A program made the translations under genes and the position numbers. The notes beneath the pieces were generated by a model. It ran no database searches and was not told the origin of the DNA. It worked only from the letters and a program-made list of their open reading frames with translations. Positions 46,891 through 59,468 of a stretch of 64,000 nt of DNA are shown in pieces; position 1 is the stretch's first letter; every line of letters starts with the position of its first letter. Source of the stretch: Canna indica (lineage: Eukaryota > Streptophyta > Magnoliopsida > Zingiberales > Cannaceae); contig CP136893.1 in assembly GCA_034359265.1 (NCBI GenBank), positions 42,109,501 through 42,173,500 of the forward strand, written 5' to 3'.

Positions 46891-47243
46891 TTAAGAAGAT
46901 TTTTTTTGAAAGTACCTTCTTTTAGATAGCGTACTAATGGTACGAAGTAGCCGGCCTCTGCCATAATTAAGAAGCACATTGTGTGCATTGGCTGATAACA
47001 CACTCAATAACCTCTCTGCGCATTGTGATGCAATAGTATCATTGCCATTTTGCAGTGTCACTAGCATCACCATACAGCCTCGGATTCTACCAATTCTTTG
47101 TCAAACTTTTACGATCTCGGAGAAAGCCAACAGCAACCCTACTTCTTCTCCACTCTCTGCAGCATCCCTTGACAAAGACCACACTAAAGTGGAAAAAGCT
47201 TCAATGCCTGCCATCTTCTCCTGCAAGCTATATGCATGTAGCT
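46891..47243 (-). pseudogene. U-box/ARM-repeat protein fragment
   Basis: The minus-strand translation reads LQEKMAGIEAFSTLVWSLSR, then EEVGLLLAFSEIVKV, a TGA, QRIGRIRGCMVMLVTLQNGN and QCAERLLSVLSANAHNVLL. This resembles ARM-repeat regions of plant U-box E3 ligases (PUB43/44-like), which ubiquitinate signalling proteins. The U-box itself is absent. It is fused directly to a copia RNase H piece at about 47,243. The ARM family is fairly sure; the exact subfamily is from recall. Confidence 0.5.
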
Positions 47244-48540
47244 TGTGTCAAATTAATCCCAAAATCCAATAAAATTCTTCTCATCCAAATTGCTTGACAG
47301 CTTGCTGAAGTAGCTGATACATATTCAGCTTCGGCTGAAGATAATGTACTTGAATTCTGCTTTTTAGAACACCGGCACACTGTACTTGCTCCAACTTTGA
47401 ATAGATATTCAGTAGTACTTTTCCTGTCAACTATTTATCCTCCTCAATCACTATCAAAATACCCCAGTAGTTTCAGATCATTGTCTCTTCCCAAATGTAA
47501 TCCATAATTACATGTCCCCTTCAAGTATCTCAAGATTCTCTTTGCTGCCTTGAAGTGTACTGCTCTGGGATCATTCATGAAATGAGATAGAACTTCCAAA
47601 CCTAGGAAGAATTTCATCTCACCCAGATTAGTCATCTTAAAAGTCTTGAACATTTTGTTCTTGATCTCCTCTCTCATTTTTTCATTGTTACTACAATAAA
47701 GCAAGTCATCCACATAGAGAAGAACAATTAGAATATCTTCATTTTCATCTTCTTTTGTATATAATGTGTGTTCATTCATGCTTCTCTAAAATTTTTTTCA
47801 GTAACAAAGTAACTATCAATTTTTTCATACCAGCTCATTAGAGCTTGCTTTAGGCCATATAAGGACTTCTTTAGCCTATAGATCATTTGTTCCTTTCCTT
47901 TAACCCTTTGGTTGAACTGTTGAACTACATAAACCTCTTCTTTGAGTTCTCCATTTAAGAATGCAGATTTTACATTAAGTTGATAAATTTTCAGCCCTGA
48001 AATTTAAGAATTCACAATTTCAGCTTCATCCTGATCATATCAACCCTGAACTTGAACTGTTAGCTAAATTTTCTATGATGACTGAGATCTGGTTTTCTTC
48101 CACACCAAATTTCAGCCCTGAAATATCTAGCCTCTTTCTTCTATGCTTAGGTATGTGACAATAAGCTACATACCCAAATTTTCTTAGATGACCGAGATCT
48201 AGTTTTCTTCCACACCAAATTTCATATGATGTTTTCTCAAGCAATGCTTTGGTTGTGCTTCTATTTATAATATATGATGGAGTATTAAAAGCCTCTGCCC
48301 ACAAGTTTGTAGGCAGTTTACTTCCCTTTAGCAGACATCTAGTCATTTCTACCAAAACTCAATTTTTTCTTTCTGCAACCCTATTCTGTTGGGGTGTATA
48401 GCTTGCAGTAAGCATTTTATTCCATGTTCATCACGACCACAAAAGGTTTAGAGGTGAATTCTCCTCTATCAGTTCTTAGCACTTTCGCTTTTGCATCAAC
48501 CTCATTTTCAAATGCCGCTTTAAACCGAAGGTTCCCTTTG
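47244..48540 (-). pseudogene. Ty1/copia pol fragment (integrase, RT, RNase H)
   Basis: On the minus strand, starting from 48,540: KAAFENEVDAKAKVLRTDRG and LLKGSKLPTNLWAEAFNTPS of the integrase. Then QLNVKSAFLNGELKEEVYV, SLYGLKQALMSWYEKIDSYF and the catalytic LLYVDDLLY (about 47,700) of reverse transcriptase; RAVHFKAAKRILRYLKGT; and NSSTLSSAEAEYVSATSASC of RNase H. Large deletions remove sequence between domains. It lies inside the CACTA, upstream of and opposite to the transposase. Confidence 0.8.
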
Positions 48541-48604
48541 TATGTTGTGCATGTAATAATTAATGTTCTTAATATTGTTGCTAGGTTGAAAAGAGTTAAT
48601 CAAA

Positions 48605-51074
48605 ATGTATATCGATCGTAGTTGGATGAAACGTTGGATAATTGGAGGAGCATTGACTAATGAATTTATGGAAGGAGTCAAGGGATTTCTTGATTTTGCA
48701 TACTCCAAAACTCAATATGTTTCTGGTGATAAAATTAGGTGCCCATGTCGATGATGTAATAATCTTCAATTTCATTGTCGAGATGAGGTGGAATATCACT
48801 TATGTTCGAAGGGATTTATATCTGGCTACACACAATGGATTGCACATGGGGAGTTGACAAGTGAAGAAGTTGATGAATCCTCAAGCATTCCTCAATCAGA
48901 AAGCTTTGATGCTCCTCAAAATCTGTATAGAACTATGGTGGTGGATGCAATCGGTATTGAAGGTATTGGAGAAGAAAGACCAAATGATGAAGCTGCCAAG
49001 TTTTTTGAATTAATGAATTATGCAGATGAGCCATTGTGGAGTGGTTGTAAGAGTCAAAGTACGCTATCAGCCATGTCACAGTTGCTTAATTGCAAATCTG
49101 AGTTTAACATGAGTGAAGCTTGCTATGATCGGCTGATGTTAATAATTAAGATATGCTACCAGAAGATGCAAAGTTGGAAGAAAATTTTTACAAAACAAAG
49201 AAGATGATGAAGAAATTAGGACTTGGGTACGAGAAGATAGATGCATGTCAGAATAATTGCATGTTGTTTTATAAAGAAACAACAAATTTAACACAGTGCT
49301 TAGTGTGTGGACATGCTCGATATAAGCCAAGACTATTAAATAATGGTAGACGAAAAAATATACCGTATAAGGTCTTACGGTATCTCCCTATAGCACCAAG
49401 ACTTCAAAGGCTTTTTATGTCTGAAAAAACTACAAAGCATATGATTTGGCATGCTAAGAATCGTACTTCCGACGTTGTTGCACATCCTGCACATAGTGAG
49501 GCATGGAAACAATTTGATGCTCACCATCCTTCATTTGCTTCTGACCCAAGGAATGTCAGATTAGGATTGTGCACCGATGGTTTCAACCCATTCGGGCATT
49601 CTTTTATTCCCTATTCAGTTTGGCCCATTCTCATTACTGTATACAATTTGCCGCCATCTATGTGTTTGAAGGATCAGTTTATGTTCTTAAGTTTGATAAT
49701 TCCTGGACCAAAGAGCCCACGTAAAGAACTTGACATATTTTTTAGGCCATTGATAGATGAACTGAACATGTTATGGTCTGATGGAATTTTGACATATGAT
49801 GTCTTTAGAAAACAAAATTCTCAAATGAGAGTAGCACTTATGTGGACTATCAGCGACTTCCCTGCATATGCTATGCTATCAGGATGGAGCACACACGGGA
49901 GATTAGCTTGTCCCTATTGTTTAGAGCGTAGCAAAGCTTTTGTTCTCGAAAATGGGAGAAAGATATCATTTTTCGATTGTCATCGTCAATTTCTCCCTCT
50001 TGATCATCCATATCGACGACAAAGAGATAAATTTATGAAAGGCCGAATTGAAAGAGATATTCCACCTCTACGATTATCGGGCGATGATATAAAGGCACGT
50101 GTCAATAAATTGCCTGATATTCAATTTGGAAATCAATGTATTAATGCTAGAATTTTTGGATTTGGCCAACAACATAATTGGGTTAAAAAAAGTATCTTTT
50201 GGAGTTTACCGTATTGGCATACAAATTTAATTCGGCATAACTTAGATGTGATGCATATTGAACATAATGTATTTGAAAATATATTCAATACAGTGATGGA
50301 CATCAAGGGGAAAACAAAAGACAATGTCAAGGCCAGAGCTGATTTGCCTAAGTATTGCAAGCGCCCCGAATTAGAATTAGAGCATGTTAATGGGAAAATG
50401 TTGAAGCCGAGAGCCTCATTTGTGTTGAACAAAGAACAAATCAAAGCAGTATGTCAATGGGTTAAAGAATTAAAATTTCCCGATGGTTATGCTTCAAACA
50501 TAAGTCGGTGTGTAAATATAGATGACTGCAAATTCTATGGAATGAAAAGTCACGATTGTCATGTTTTCATGCAAAGGCTTATTCCAATTGCATTTCGTGA
50601 TTTATTACCTGATCCAGTATGGGATGCATTAACCGAGCTGAGTTTATTTTTTCGGGACTTGTGTTCAAGTGTGTTGCGAATTGAGGATGTAGAACGACTT
50701 GAGTTAAACATTGTCGAGATACTATGCAAGCTTGAGAAAATATTTCCACCAAGTTTTTTTGACTCTATGGAGCATCTCCCTGTTCACTTAGCTTATGAGG
50801 CTAAAATTGGTGGTCCGGTACAATATAGATGGATGTATAGATTTGAAAGGTAACACATCTTCCTTTTTATTCTTGATTGAATTTTTTGAAAAAAATTACG
50901 TCTTAATTTCTAAGAATATTTTCAGGTATATGCTTCAATTGAAGAAAAAAGTAAAAAATCGAGCATATGTCGAAGGATCAATTTGTGAAGCATATATCAT
51001 TGTGGAAATTTCTAATTTTTGTTCTTTTTACTTCGAACCAAAGGTACACACAAGGTTGAATTGATTTGTGAAAA

Positions 51075-51108
<34 letters not shown>

Positions 51109-52458
51109 GTATTATATAAGAAATATTAATTTCTTGTTCATTTTATTCCTGGACCAAAAGGTACACACAAGGTTCAATCAAGTACCTCGAAATGATGATG
51201 GTGGAGTTCCAACTACCATGGGACGTCTATCTATCTTTACCTATCCTAGTCGACCTTGTGGGGCTGTTGGGCGTTATAGGAGGGTCGACGAAAATGAGTA
51301 TAAAGCAATTGAGCTTTACGTACTTATGAATTGTGAAGAGATCTCTCCTTTCATTGAGTACGTATAGTAGTGTTAATTATTTCGTATATTTACTTTATAT
51401 TAATGTAAACTTTATTGTTTTTTAGTGAGTTTAATAATATCGTTATGCAAAGAGAACTACATTTGACTGACGCAGAGCTTGAGAAGTTACGAGATAGAGA
51501 ATTTCCAAAATGGTTGAGAGACTATGTAAGTTGAATAATATAATAATTTTTGTCTCAATATGAATAATCATGACTATATTATAAATTATTCTTTTTCTTC
51601 TTTTTGTGATAGGTTAATCGTAATATTGACACGATTGATAGTCGAATTCTTGCCATTGCACAAGGCCCGCAAAGATTTGTTCGATCTATGAAGGGTTATT
51701 TTGTTAATGGATATAAGTTTCACACCAAGGAATATTCATATGGAAAGAAAACAATAAACAGTGGTGTTTGTGTTAAGGGCAGTTGTTACAATGATTACGA
51801 TCGTGATTACTATGGCATCCTGATTGATATTGTACAGGTAGAATACTTTGGTGAAGGAAATCAATCGGTGTTATTTAAATGTGAGTGGTTTGATACCGAA
51901 AAAGGAGTTAGGGTACATCCTCGTCATGGACTTGTTGAAATCAATCACAAGTTAAAACTTTATATTGATGCTCCTTTTGTGTTAGCCGAGCAAGCTCAAC
52001 AAGTTTATTACACGAGTTACCCCTCAAAGAAAAAAAGAAGGAGTGATTGGTGGGTTGCATGCAAAATTAAAGCAAGAAATAGATATGAAGACATTGAAGA
52101 AATAGATGATAATATCCCTCCACATATCGATGATTTTTTTCAAGAGGATGAGGTTGAAGCAGTACAACCTATTATGCCTACAACAGAGTTAGATGCATCC
52201 AATGCATTAGTTAATGTTGGAGTAGTTGATGAGGTAGATCAATATGAAGAATTTTTCTTGAGAACTCAAACACATGTCGTTGAGGAGGATGAAGAAGAAG
52301 CAAATGTTGTTGACATTGAAGATGAAGATACTGAAGATGAAGATACTGAAGATGTTGAAGTTGATGAAGAAGAAGCAAATGCTGTTGACATTGAAGATGA
52401 AGATACTGAAGATGTTGAAGTTGATGAGTGTTTGTCAAATGAGGAGAATGATGATTGA
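48605..52458 (+). pseudogene. CACTA transposase (tnp2/TNPD type), five exons, two lesions
   Basis: The N-terminal transposase-associated domain begins MYIDRSWMKRWIIGGALTNE and has a zinc-binding CPCR-stop-CNN, where TGA at 48,752-48,754 stands for the usual Arg. A one-base loss near 49,150 separates RLMLIIK from MLPEDAKLEENFYKTKKMMK. A 566-codon block (49,153-50,849) follows, with the tnp2 core including GLCTDGFNPFG (catalytic Asp region) and NLDVMHIEHNVFENIF. After introns come exons 50,926-51,043, 51,161-51,357, 51,426-51,525 and 51,613-52,458, covering DUF4218-like (VEGSICEAYIIVEISNF) and DUF4216-like (VQVEYFGEGNQSVLFKCEWF) regions and an acidic tail. All splice sites are GT-AG. Two lesions in about 1,050 codons mean recent inactivation. 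Confidence 0.85.
51068..51110. repeat. (AC)n(AT)n microsatellite in a transposase intron
   Basis: An AC run followed by an AT run lies in the intron 51,044-51,160. The intron borders carry the same GGTACACACAAGGTT on both sides, so the intron may have arisen by a short duplication. Confidence 0.7.
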
Positions 52459-54704
52459 AATTTTTTAAACTTCTATTATACTTTTCTCAAATTATCTAAT
52501 ATATGTGTTTAGTGGCCCTGAGGCCTTATAGTTGAGGAGTCACTATTTGTAATTTATTTCTAATGCAGACATGACTGACTATCTAATATGTTTGAATTAT
52601 TTTTATGCTTGATGCTTGAGTTCCTTCATAATTTCCCCTTTCTCTAAAGGTACATAGTTCAGGTGGTGCTATTGGGTTGTAATTGCTTAAAATTAATCCT
52701 TGCAGAGCTACAAGAAGTGGAAGTTACTGCCAATTGGTCTTGCTGAAGTGGTGGAATTCCAAGTTAATTAAGGTTTGCATCTTGTCCAAAAGCAGTCATC
52801 AAATTAATATAGTAGTGTTCTATAATTTTCCTAAAGAGAATGTGGCTGGGGGATCATTTCATTCACTTAGAAATATGCCCATGGGATCATTTCATTCACT
52901 TTAAACTTCATTATCTGCTAATTACTGCAACCATTCTTCTATTAAACAAATTCTTCTGAAGGATTTGCCAACACTTTGAATTAACTGTATCAAGAACTCA
53001 GGGAACCAAGGTATCATGCACAATATCATTTTTTTAAGTCATTGACTGAATGAACTATGTCTTTAAGTCTAGAGGAGGTATTTTCTTTTCCTGTTTTTTA
53101 TGTGAATATGTTAGTCATCAAATGTTTTTTTTGCTCTTCAATTAAGTAAATTTATTGCATATTACTCTATTTTTTATGTGAATATGTTATTGCATATTGA
53201 ATATGTTACTCAGTTTTTCAGAAGTTGGAACCTTTTCTATGAAATTTCTGTTGAATAACTAACATTATACAATTTGATGTGTGAACTGAGATTCTACTTT
53301 TGAGGATGCAATATATGGTGTCAGTAAGCACTTCTGAAGCATCCAGTAATAGTGAATTAGTAACTAGGTTTTGTTGATGCCTTTCTCCAATCTACTCTCA
53401 AGCTGCTTAAGGTCCCTTAGGCTCATGGAGTCAAGAGACTCACCCATCAAGTTCTTGGTAAACTAAGTTTTTTAGAGGCACAGGCTGCTTTATATGTTAT
53501 TTCATGATTATGCTTGCATGTAGTAATTAATTAATAACTGATATATATCTATTTATGCTTTGTAATTATTGTTGACAGAGTTTTGATACTTCTTGCTGAG
53601 AGTACTGGAAATAAAGGATGTTGAAGTAGAGTGATGAGATTATTGTTGACTAGAGCATGATATAATCAGTAGGTACATAACTTACACATGGATAATTATT
53701 TCACTCTAACCCAATGAAACCAAAGTAGCTCATGTAGTGTTCAGTAATGATAATTAATATTAAACTGACCCAACCTTAAGATTATTAAGAAGCTATGTAG
53801 AAATTTCATGTAACCACTTTGAGTTGCACTTTATTAGGGTTTGATTTTTAAGTTAAGAATTGAGCTTTGTAGATTGAGGAGCACATCAAGCATTTAAGAG
53901 AGAATACTGACCCCATTATCCAATCTATGTTGGACTTGGCTTTGAGATCTCATCATGGGTCGCTGCATCTCAAGGAAGATGGCTGAAATGAGATCTCCAG
54001 CAATGAGATTGGTGGCACTGGTTGCTGCCGGAGACTTCTTCCTATGATGGCAACCTGGTGTGAGCTCATTAAAATCAAAGAGAGCACACAATTTTCTTGT
54101 AAAGAAAACAACAAAACACACTACATGACTCCTTCAAAGCAACAACTCTAGTCAAAACATGTCAAAGGAAATAATAAAGAAGAGATAAGGATAAATGTAA
54201 ACACAACTTCTCCTACACTTGCTAGGTAGTTAAGGATAAGGATTTCTAGTTACAGTTAACTCCATTAGTAAGCAATTAAATTAATGGCATTTGTTCAATA
54301 GTAGCTTGACAGTTAATGATAGTTAACTCCATTAGTAAGCAATTAAATTAATCTAGAGATGAGACACTAAGAATCATAAATGACAATGAAGGTTGAGAGC
54401 ATGAAGTGTTGATAGTAATCATAAAATCCAAATTAATGGCTATTAATATATATAGACCCCACTGCCTCAAAATAGATGACAATGAATAAGGTATTTTATT
54501 CAAGTCTATAGTCTCCAGTTGATGGCAATAGATGGCCAGACACCCACTGTTCTCACATGAGGTAGCTTGATACATATTCAAGTCTATAGTCTCCAGTTGC
54601 ATAGGAATTTAACAAGTTATAAGGTATTTTATCATAATTTGGATGGCACTATATGTTTATACATCGTTAATTATTTATATATGCTTCATTTATTTTATTA
54701 AGTA
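52459..54704. other. Spacer between the two CACTA genes
   Basis: This is AT-rich, with a direct repeat GGATCATTTCATTCACTT at about 52,850 and 52,882, and repeated TAACTCCATTAGTAAGCAATT (54,260 and 54,320). No clear gene. It holds the terminator of the first gene and the promoter of the second. Confidence 0.45.
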
Positions 54705-55784
54705 ATGGTGAATACACGAAGTCGAGGACGAGGGCGTCCTCCTTTGAGTCAATACCCTTCTACCACTTCTATACATTCATCATCTGAAGATACACCTGTA
54801 CCACCTGTGATCATTTCTTCTGCACCCATGATACTTGAACCTGTACCTGTGATCGACTCTTTAGCACCCACGATACCTATATCTGTACCTGTACCTATTA
54901 CTGTTCCCATAGAAACACCTAATATTCCTAGTATTCCTACACCGTCGACATTGGCAGCATCGTTACCCTCACAACCTTGAGTGAATTTGCCTTTGACGTC
55001 ATCAGTTCCTATTATACCATCTACGTCTATACATGACACATCTATTCCTACACAAAGTGATGGTACTTCACATCAAAGTCGAGGAAGAGGACCAAATCAG
55101 CCTTCACAGCCGCCAGAGACACCAGATGATAGACGCCTACTAATTATTGATAAGAAAAGGTATATATGTAGTCAGATATTCAAACACCATTATTTGTAAA
55201 TACAAGATATTTGTTAACATTCTTTTTTGCAGCTTCCCCGAGACAGAAGTAGTACGAGATATTTCATCAATAATTAAGGCAAATTTCACGGGTGCATGGC
55301 CATGTTGGTCTCAAGTACCATCACATGTGAAGGAATTCATTTGGGACAAATTTAAGGTATTTTCCTATAAAGCAAGTCAAATTTCTTGAATGTAAGTCAC
55401 AAATTTCATTGATGTCCTCAACCTAAAATTTAATATACAGTTATTTCCATATCCAGTTTGTTGTTGCATCATGCCCATGAGTATTGACCATTTTATTACT
55501 TTCATACAAATTGTTTACATGAGAATCCACATCTACATGGACAAAACTACTACTATTTATTACATGAGGACTACTGCTTACTACACTATTTATTACAGGT
55601 AACACAGCTTATTCATTCAAAGAACTACTACTACTTGGATTGAACATATGAATAAAACTTTATTCCCTTCCTTTCTTCTGCTCCAGAGCAGACCTTGCTA
55701 GGTTGTACGCATCACTGTTCATTTCCCTCTTTATATGAAACCAACCCTTGACACTGATAGGAATGACTTGATAAGCTCCAGCTT

Positions 55785-56575
55785 GTGGATATCAGTATCA
55801 GGATACTGAATAGGAAGAAGCTCCAGCTTATCTTGATTCTGATATCAGTATCATGACTGATATAGGAATGACTAGCTGTCTAAATTCTAAGAAAATAAAG
55901 TAACTAGGGAATAACAAGTATGTGGCCTGTTCTAATACCATTAACATCTATTTGGCCTGCTCATAACAAGTATGCTGCCCCTAAGCTATTCTAATACCAT
56001 AGCCTAGCTTATCAAGTTGCACTACAACGATCTAAACTCTAAACTCTAAAGACCACATCTACAATGATCTTAAATAAAGTTGCACTAGCTTATCAAGAAG
56101 GAAGGAAGAAGCTCATGTGGATATCAGTATTAGGATACTCAATAGGAAGAAGCTCCAGCTTATCCTAATCAGTATCATGACTGATATAGGAATGATTAGC
56201 TGTCTAAATTCTAAGAAAATAAAGTAACTAGGGAATAGCAAGTATGTGGCATGTTCTAATACCATTAACATCTATTTGGCCTGCTCATAACAAGTATGCT
56301 GCCCCTAAGCTGTTCTAATACCATAGCCTAGCTTATCAAGTTGCACTACAACGATCTAAACTCTAAACTCTAAAGACCACATCTACAACGATCTTAAATA
56401 AAGTTGCACTAGCTTATCAAGAAGGAAGGAAGAAGCTCATGTGGATATCAGTATCAGGATACTGAATAGGAAGAATCTCCAGCTTATCCTGATACTGATA
56501 TTGACTGATATAGGAATGACTAGCTGTCCAAATTCTAAGAAAATAAAGTAACTAGGGAATAGCAAGTATTTAGCT
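55785..56575. repeat. 330-bp tandem repeat in intron 2, about 2.4 copies
   Basis: Copies begin at 55,785, 56,117 and 56,441 with GTGGATATCAGTATCAGGAT or a one-base variant. Each contains GAATGACTAGCTGTC and TGCACTACAACGATCTAAAC. Spacings are 332 and 324 bases, and the third copy is partial. High identity points to recent duplication. Confidence 0.9.
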
Positions 56576-57399
56576 CATCCCTGTGGACGTGTAACTTATT
56601 TAGCTCATCCCTGTGGTGCTTTTTAGCTTTACTTATCTAGATGTTTTCTCTTTGGCACAAAGTCATTAGACCAAGAAATAATGTTCTGCTGCCCATAAGC
56701 TGTTCTAATACCATAGCCTGTTCTAATACCTTTGTTTATTATAAACAATCTATTGTTATCCATTGCTTGCACAAGGAATTAAATGAGAACCATCACCTCT
56801 CATGAGAGAACAACAACAATAGAGAAAAAAAGTATTTGATAGGAATCAAGGGTCATTCCATTTAGTTCATGCTCAAGATATTCCTTAGTTATTGCAGACT
56901 CAAAGATAGAAATCATTATGTTTATGATTTGCCTCCTGAAGTCATTTATATCTATAGTTATTACTGCTTATCCACGGCATGTCCAACCTAGCACTTGAAT
57001 TTATAGCCTTATGGGTCATTGCTCCACATGACTTACTAAAGAGAGCTACATATGTCTATACGCTCATCAGTTCCACTACCCTCATGAAGAAAAAAAAATC
57101 CTTTGTGAGATGATAGTACATAAATAAGTCTTTTTTGAGACAAAATAAAGAGTACCAGTTTATACTAGTACACAAGAAGTCATTATGCTTATTTAATATA
57201 ATTGTTGGAATATCATATTTCAACAGTTTTTTACCCATACTCATCATGTTATTGAGCACCGAAAGCTTTTTAGTAAGTTTATCCTGCAACTTGCATATGC
57301 CATGATTGGTTGTGTGATAGACATCTACTCATATTACAACAGTTTTTGACCCATACTCATCATGTTATTGGTACACAAGAAAGCTTCTTAGTAAGTTTT

Positions 57400-57590
57400 A
57401 GCCATAACTGCATATGACTAATATTCAGTTTTAGCCATAACTAAATATTCATACTAAATATTCAGTTTTAGCCATACTAATATTCATACTAAATATTCAT
57501 AACTACATAACTGCATACTAATATTCAGTTTTAGCCATAACTGAATATTAGTAAGTTTTAGCCATACTAATATTCATAACTGCATATGCC
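57400..57590. repeat. Short tandem repeats TTCAGTTTTAGCCATAACT
   Basis: Five or more imperfect copies of AATATTCAGTTTTAGCCATA alternate with CATACTAAATATTCATAACT in the second gene's long intron. No function is apparent. Confidence 0.75.
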
Positions 57591-59069
57591 TTTTCCTCTC
57601 TAAAAAGATTTAGCTGAAGTAATAGAAGGTTGGCTGCATGAAACCTGCATATGCCATGATTGATTGTGTGATCATATAATTGCATCAAATTGGTACTTTT
57701 TTAGAATATTGTCAACTATCATTTCATTAACATATTTGTCTTTTTTCAGATAGTCTATCATTGGGATCCATCTAGGACAAGCGAGGTTCATGAAATATGG
57801 GATAGAACAGCTTGTCGACGCTTTTCTGACAATATGTTTGATGCAAGGAATTATGTGAAAAGAAAGGCCAATACTGATGATATTAGTCGAACTAATGGAT
57901 TTGGCCCTCCATGGATATCTCCAGATGTGTGGAATCAACTAATTAGTGAGCATTGGGTCACGGAGAAGTGGAGGAGAAAATCCGAAGTTGCTCGTCAAAA
58001 TCGTAAGAAAGAGGTAGATAGTGACGTCACACGACATACAGGTGGATTTATTTCATTTGTGGCTCATCGAAGAAAATTGGTATGATATTAATAGAATTTG
58101 TTATCCTATATGTTTTTTAAAATATTATTAATTAAATATTATTTGTCATTTTTTGTAGGAAGAAAAGTTGAACCGACCCCCAACCCATCTTGAGTTGTTT
58201 AAGCATACTCATAAGCGTAATAGTGGTGAGGGTGACTATATCGACAACAAATCGCAGAGTGTTGCGGTATGTATTTATTTTATTTGTTGCTTCTTTTTAA
58301 AATATCATAATTAACTATTTTTATAAAACATTGTGCAGGAGGCTTATGAGGTATCGATCATAGAAAAGTATGGTACAGATGTAGCATCACAACCCATTTT
58401 AGATCCAGAAGAATGGATTAATACCTCTGGACATCCATCTCATAATCGAGTTTACGGTTTTGGATGTCGAGAGGATGTTAAATCCATTATGGGGAGTTCT
58501 AGCTCAGCAGAATCTAGTACATCGGGCCATGGTCGAATGAATGAGTGGAATGCGATGCAGACTGAGATGACATCCATGCGACAGTATATTACTGAATTGG
58601 AAGCATCAATGTAATCACAACAATCACAAGTGCAGTCGCAAGTACAAGCACAAGTGGAAGCTCAAGTTCGGTTGATGTTAACACAACTCGGCTTTCCAAT
58701 CAACTCTTTCCAATCAACAGATTCACCTTCAGCTTCCACTCCACCTCCACCTCCACCTCCATCTGGGTTATGATGTTGGTTAAGATTTGTATTTGGTTAT
58801 GATTTTGCACTACACAATTCGGTTAATGTTAGGGAAAATTTGACTTAGTAATGTTTGTATTTGTTTGATAATATACTCGATTGTAGATGTTTGGTTTTGG
58901 TTATGAAAATGACACTATTATTTGGTTATGAAATATGAATTTTTTTTCTTGACTTGTATATATATTTGTGATTGGGTAAATAAAAAATTTGATGTGTGAT
59001 TATAGGTTGTATACAGGAAAATGAAAATTCATATGGGTATGAGCATTTTAATTAAAATGCATTAGCAAC

Positions 59070-59445
59070 AAATGTTTCTATTGGTAATACCAACGGATGT
59101 CAGTTGGTAATACCAACGGATACCTTTGTTGAATATGTCAGCGTAAACAAGGATGATATCTGTTGGTATTCCCAATAGATATTATCTCTGTTGGTGACAC
59201 CAACGAATAGTGATCCGTTGGTATCACCAACAGAGTATATTTCTGTTGGTGTTACCAACGGATAATATTTTTCGTTGGTGTTACCAACGGACATTAATTA
59301 CCGTTGGTGTTACCAACGAATATAATAATATCCGTTGGTAATACCTAGCATGGTCATCACCGACGTATTTACCAACCGATAATACGTTGGTAATATATTA
59401 CCAACGGATTTTTGAGTATTACCAACGGATTTTGTCCGTTGGTGA
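59070..59445. repeat. Right subterminal repeats of the large CACTA
   Basis: Some fifteen to twenty copies of GTTGGTRWTACCAAC with CGGATA or CGAATA spacers run up to the terminus. They are self-complementary and probably the binding array for the element's accessory protein. The same family occurs at 6,095-6,480. Confidence 0.85.
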
Positions 59446-59468
59446 TACCCTGTTTTTTTGTAGTGAAC

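Larger units (their letters stand above)
54705..58773 (+). pseudogene. CACTA second gene (Transposase_24, Ptta/En/Spm type)
   Basis: The exons are 54,705-55,159, 55,233-55,356, 57,750-58,079, 58,159-58,266 and 58,339-58,773, all with GT-AG borders. The N terminus starts MVNTRSRGRGRPPLSQYPST and is a Pro/Thr/Ser-rich linker. The conserved domain follows: FTGAWPCWSQVPSHVKEFIW, WDRTACRRFSDNMFDARN, FGPPWISPDVWNQLISEHWV, HTGGFISFVAHRRKL and GHPSHNRVYGFGCREDV. A Gln-rich coiled coil and a (Pro)n tail end it. In-frame stops are TGA at 54,978-54,980 and TAA at 58,612-58,614. The product is probably the accessory DNA-binding protein that recognises the subterminal repeats (a TNPA-like role), by analogy. 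The 2.4-kb intron 2 holds repeats. Confidence 0.8.
44815..59465 (+). mobile_element. Complete 14.7-kb CACTA (En/Spm-type) element
   Basis: The termini are CACTACAAGAAAACA and TTTTTTTGTAGTG with a 3-bp duplication. Inside on the plus strand are the tnp2-type transposase (48,605-52,458) and the second gene (54,705-58,773). Palindromic TTGGTATTACCAA subterminal repeats are few on the left (44,850-44,915) and many on the right (59,070-59,445). A copia fragment and a U-box gene fragment sit in the 5' part, both on the minus strand. Both element genes have stops, so it is not autonomous now, but the ends are intact. Confidence 0.92.

Noticed and set aside
52211..52438. Minus-strand frame of HLQ/QHLLLLH repeats
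   Set aside because: It is antisense to the acidic repeat tail of the CACTA transposase.
54749..55039. Minus-strand frame rich in Gly/Ile/Val
   Set aside because: It is antisense to the Pro/Thr/Ser-rich linker of the second CACTA gene.
56024..56040. CACTACAACG as an internal CACTA terminus
   Set aside because: It repeats in each 330-bp tandem unit and has no partner end or subterminal array.
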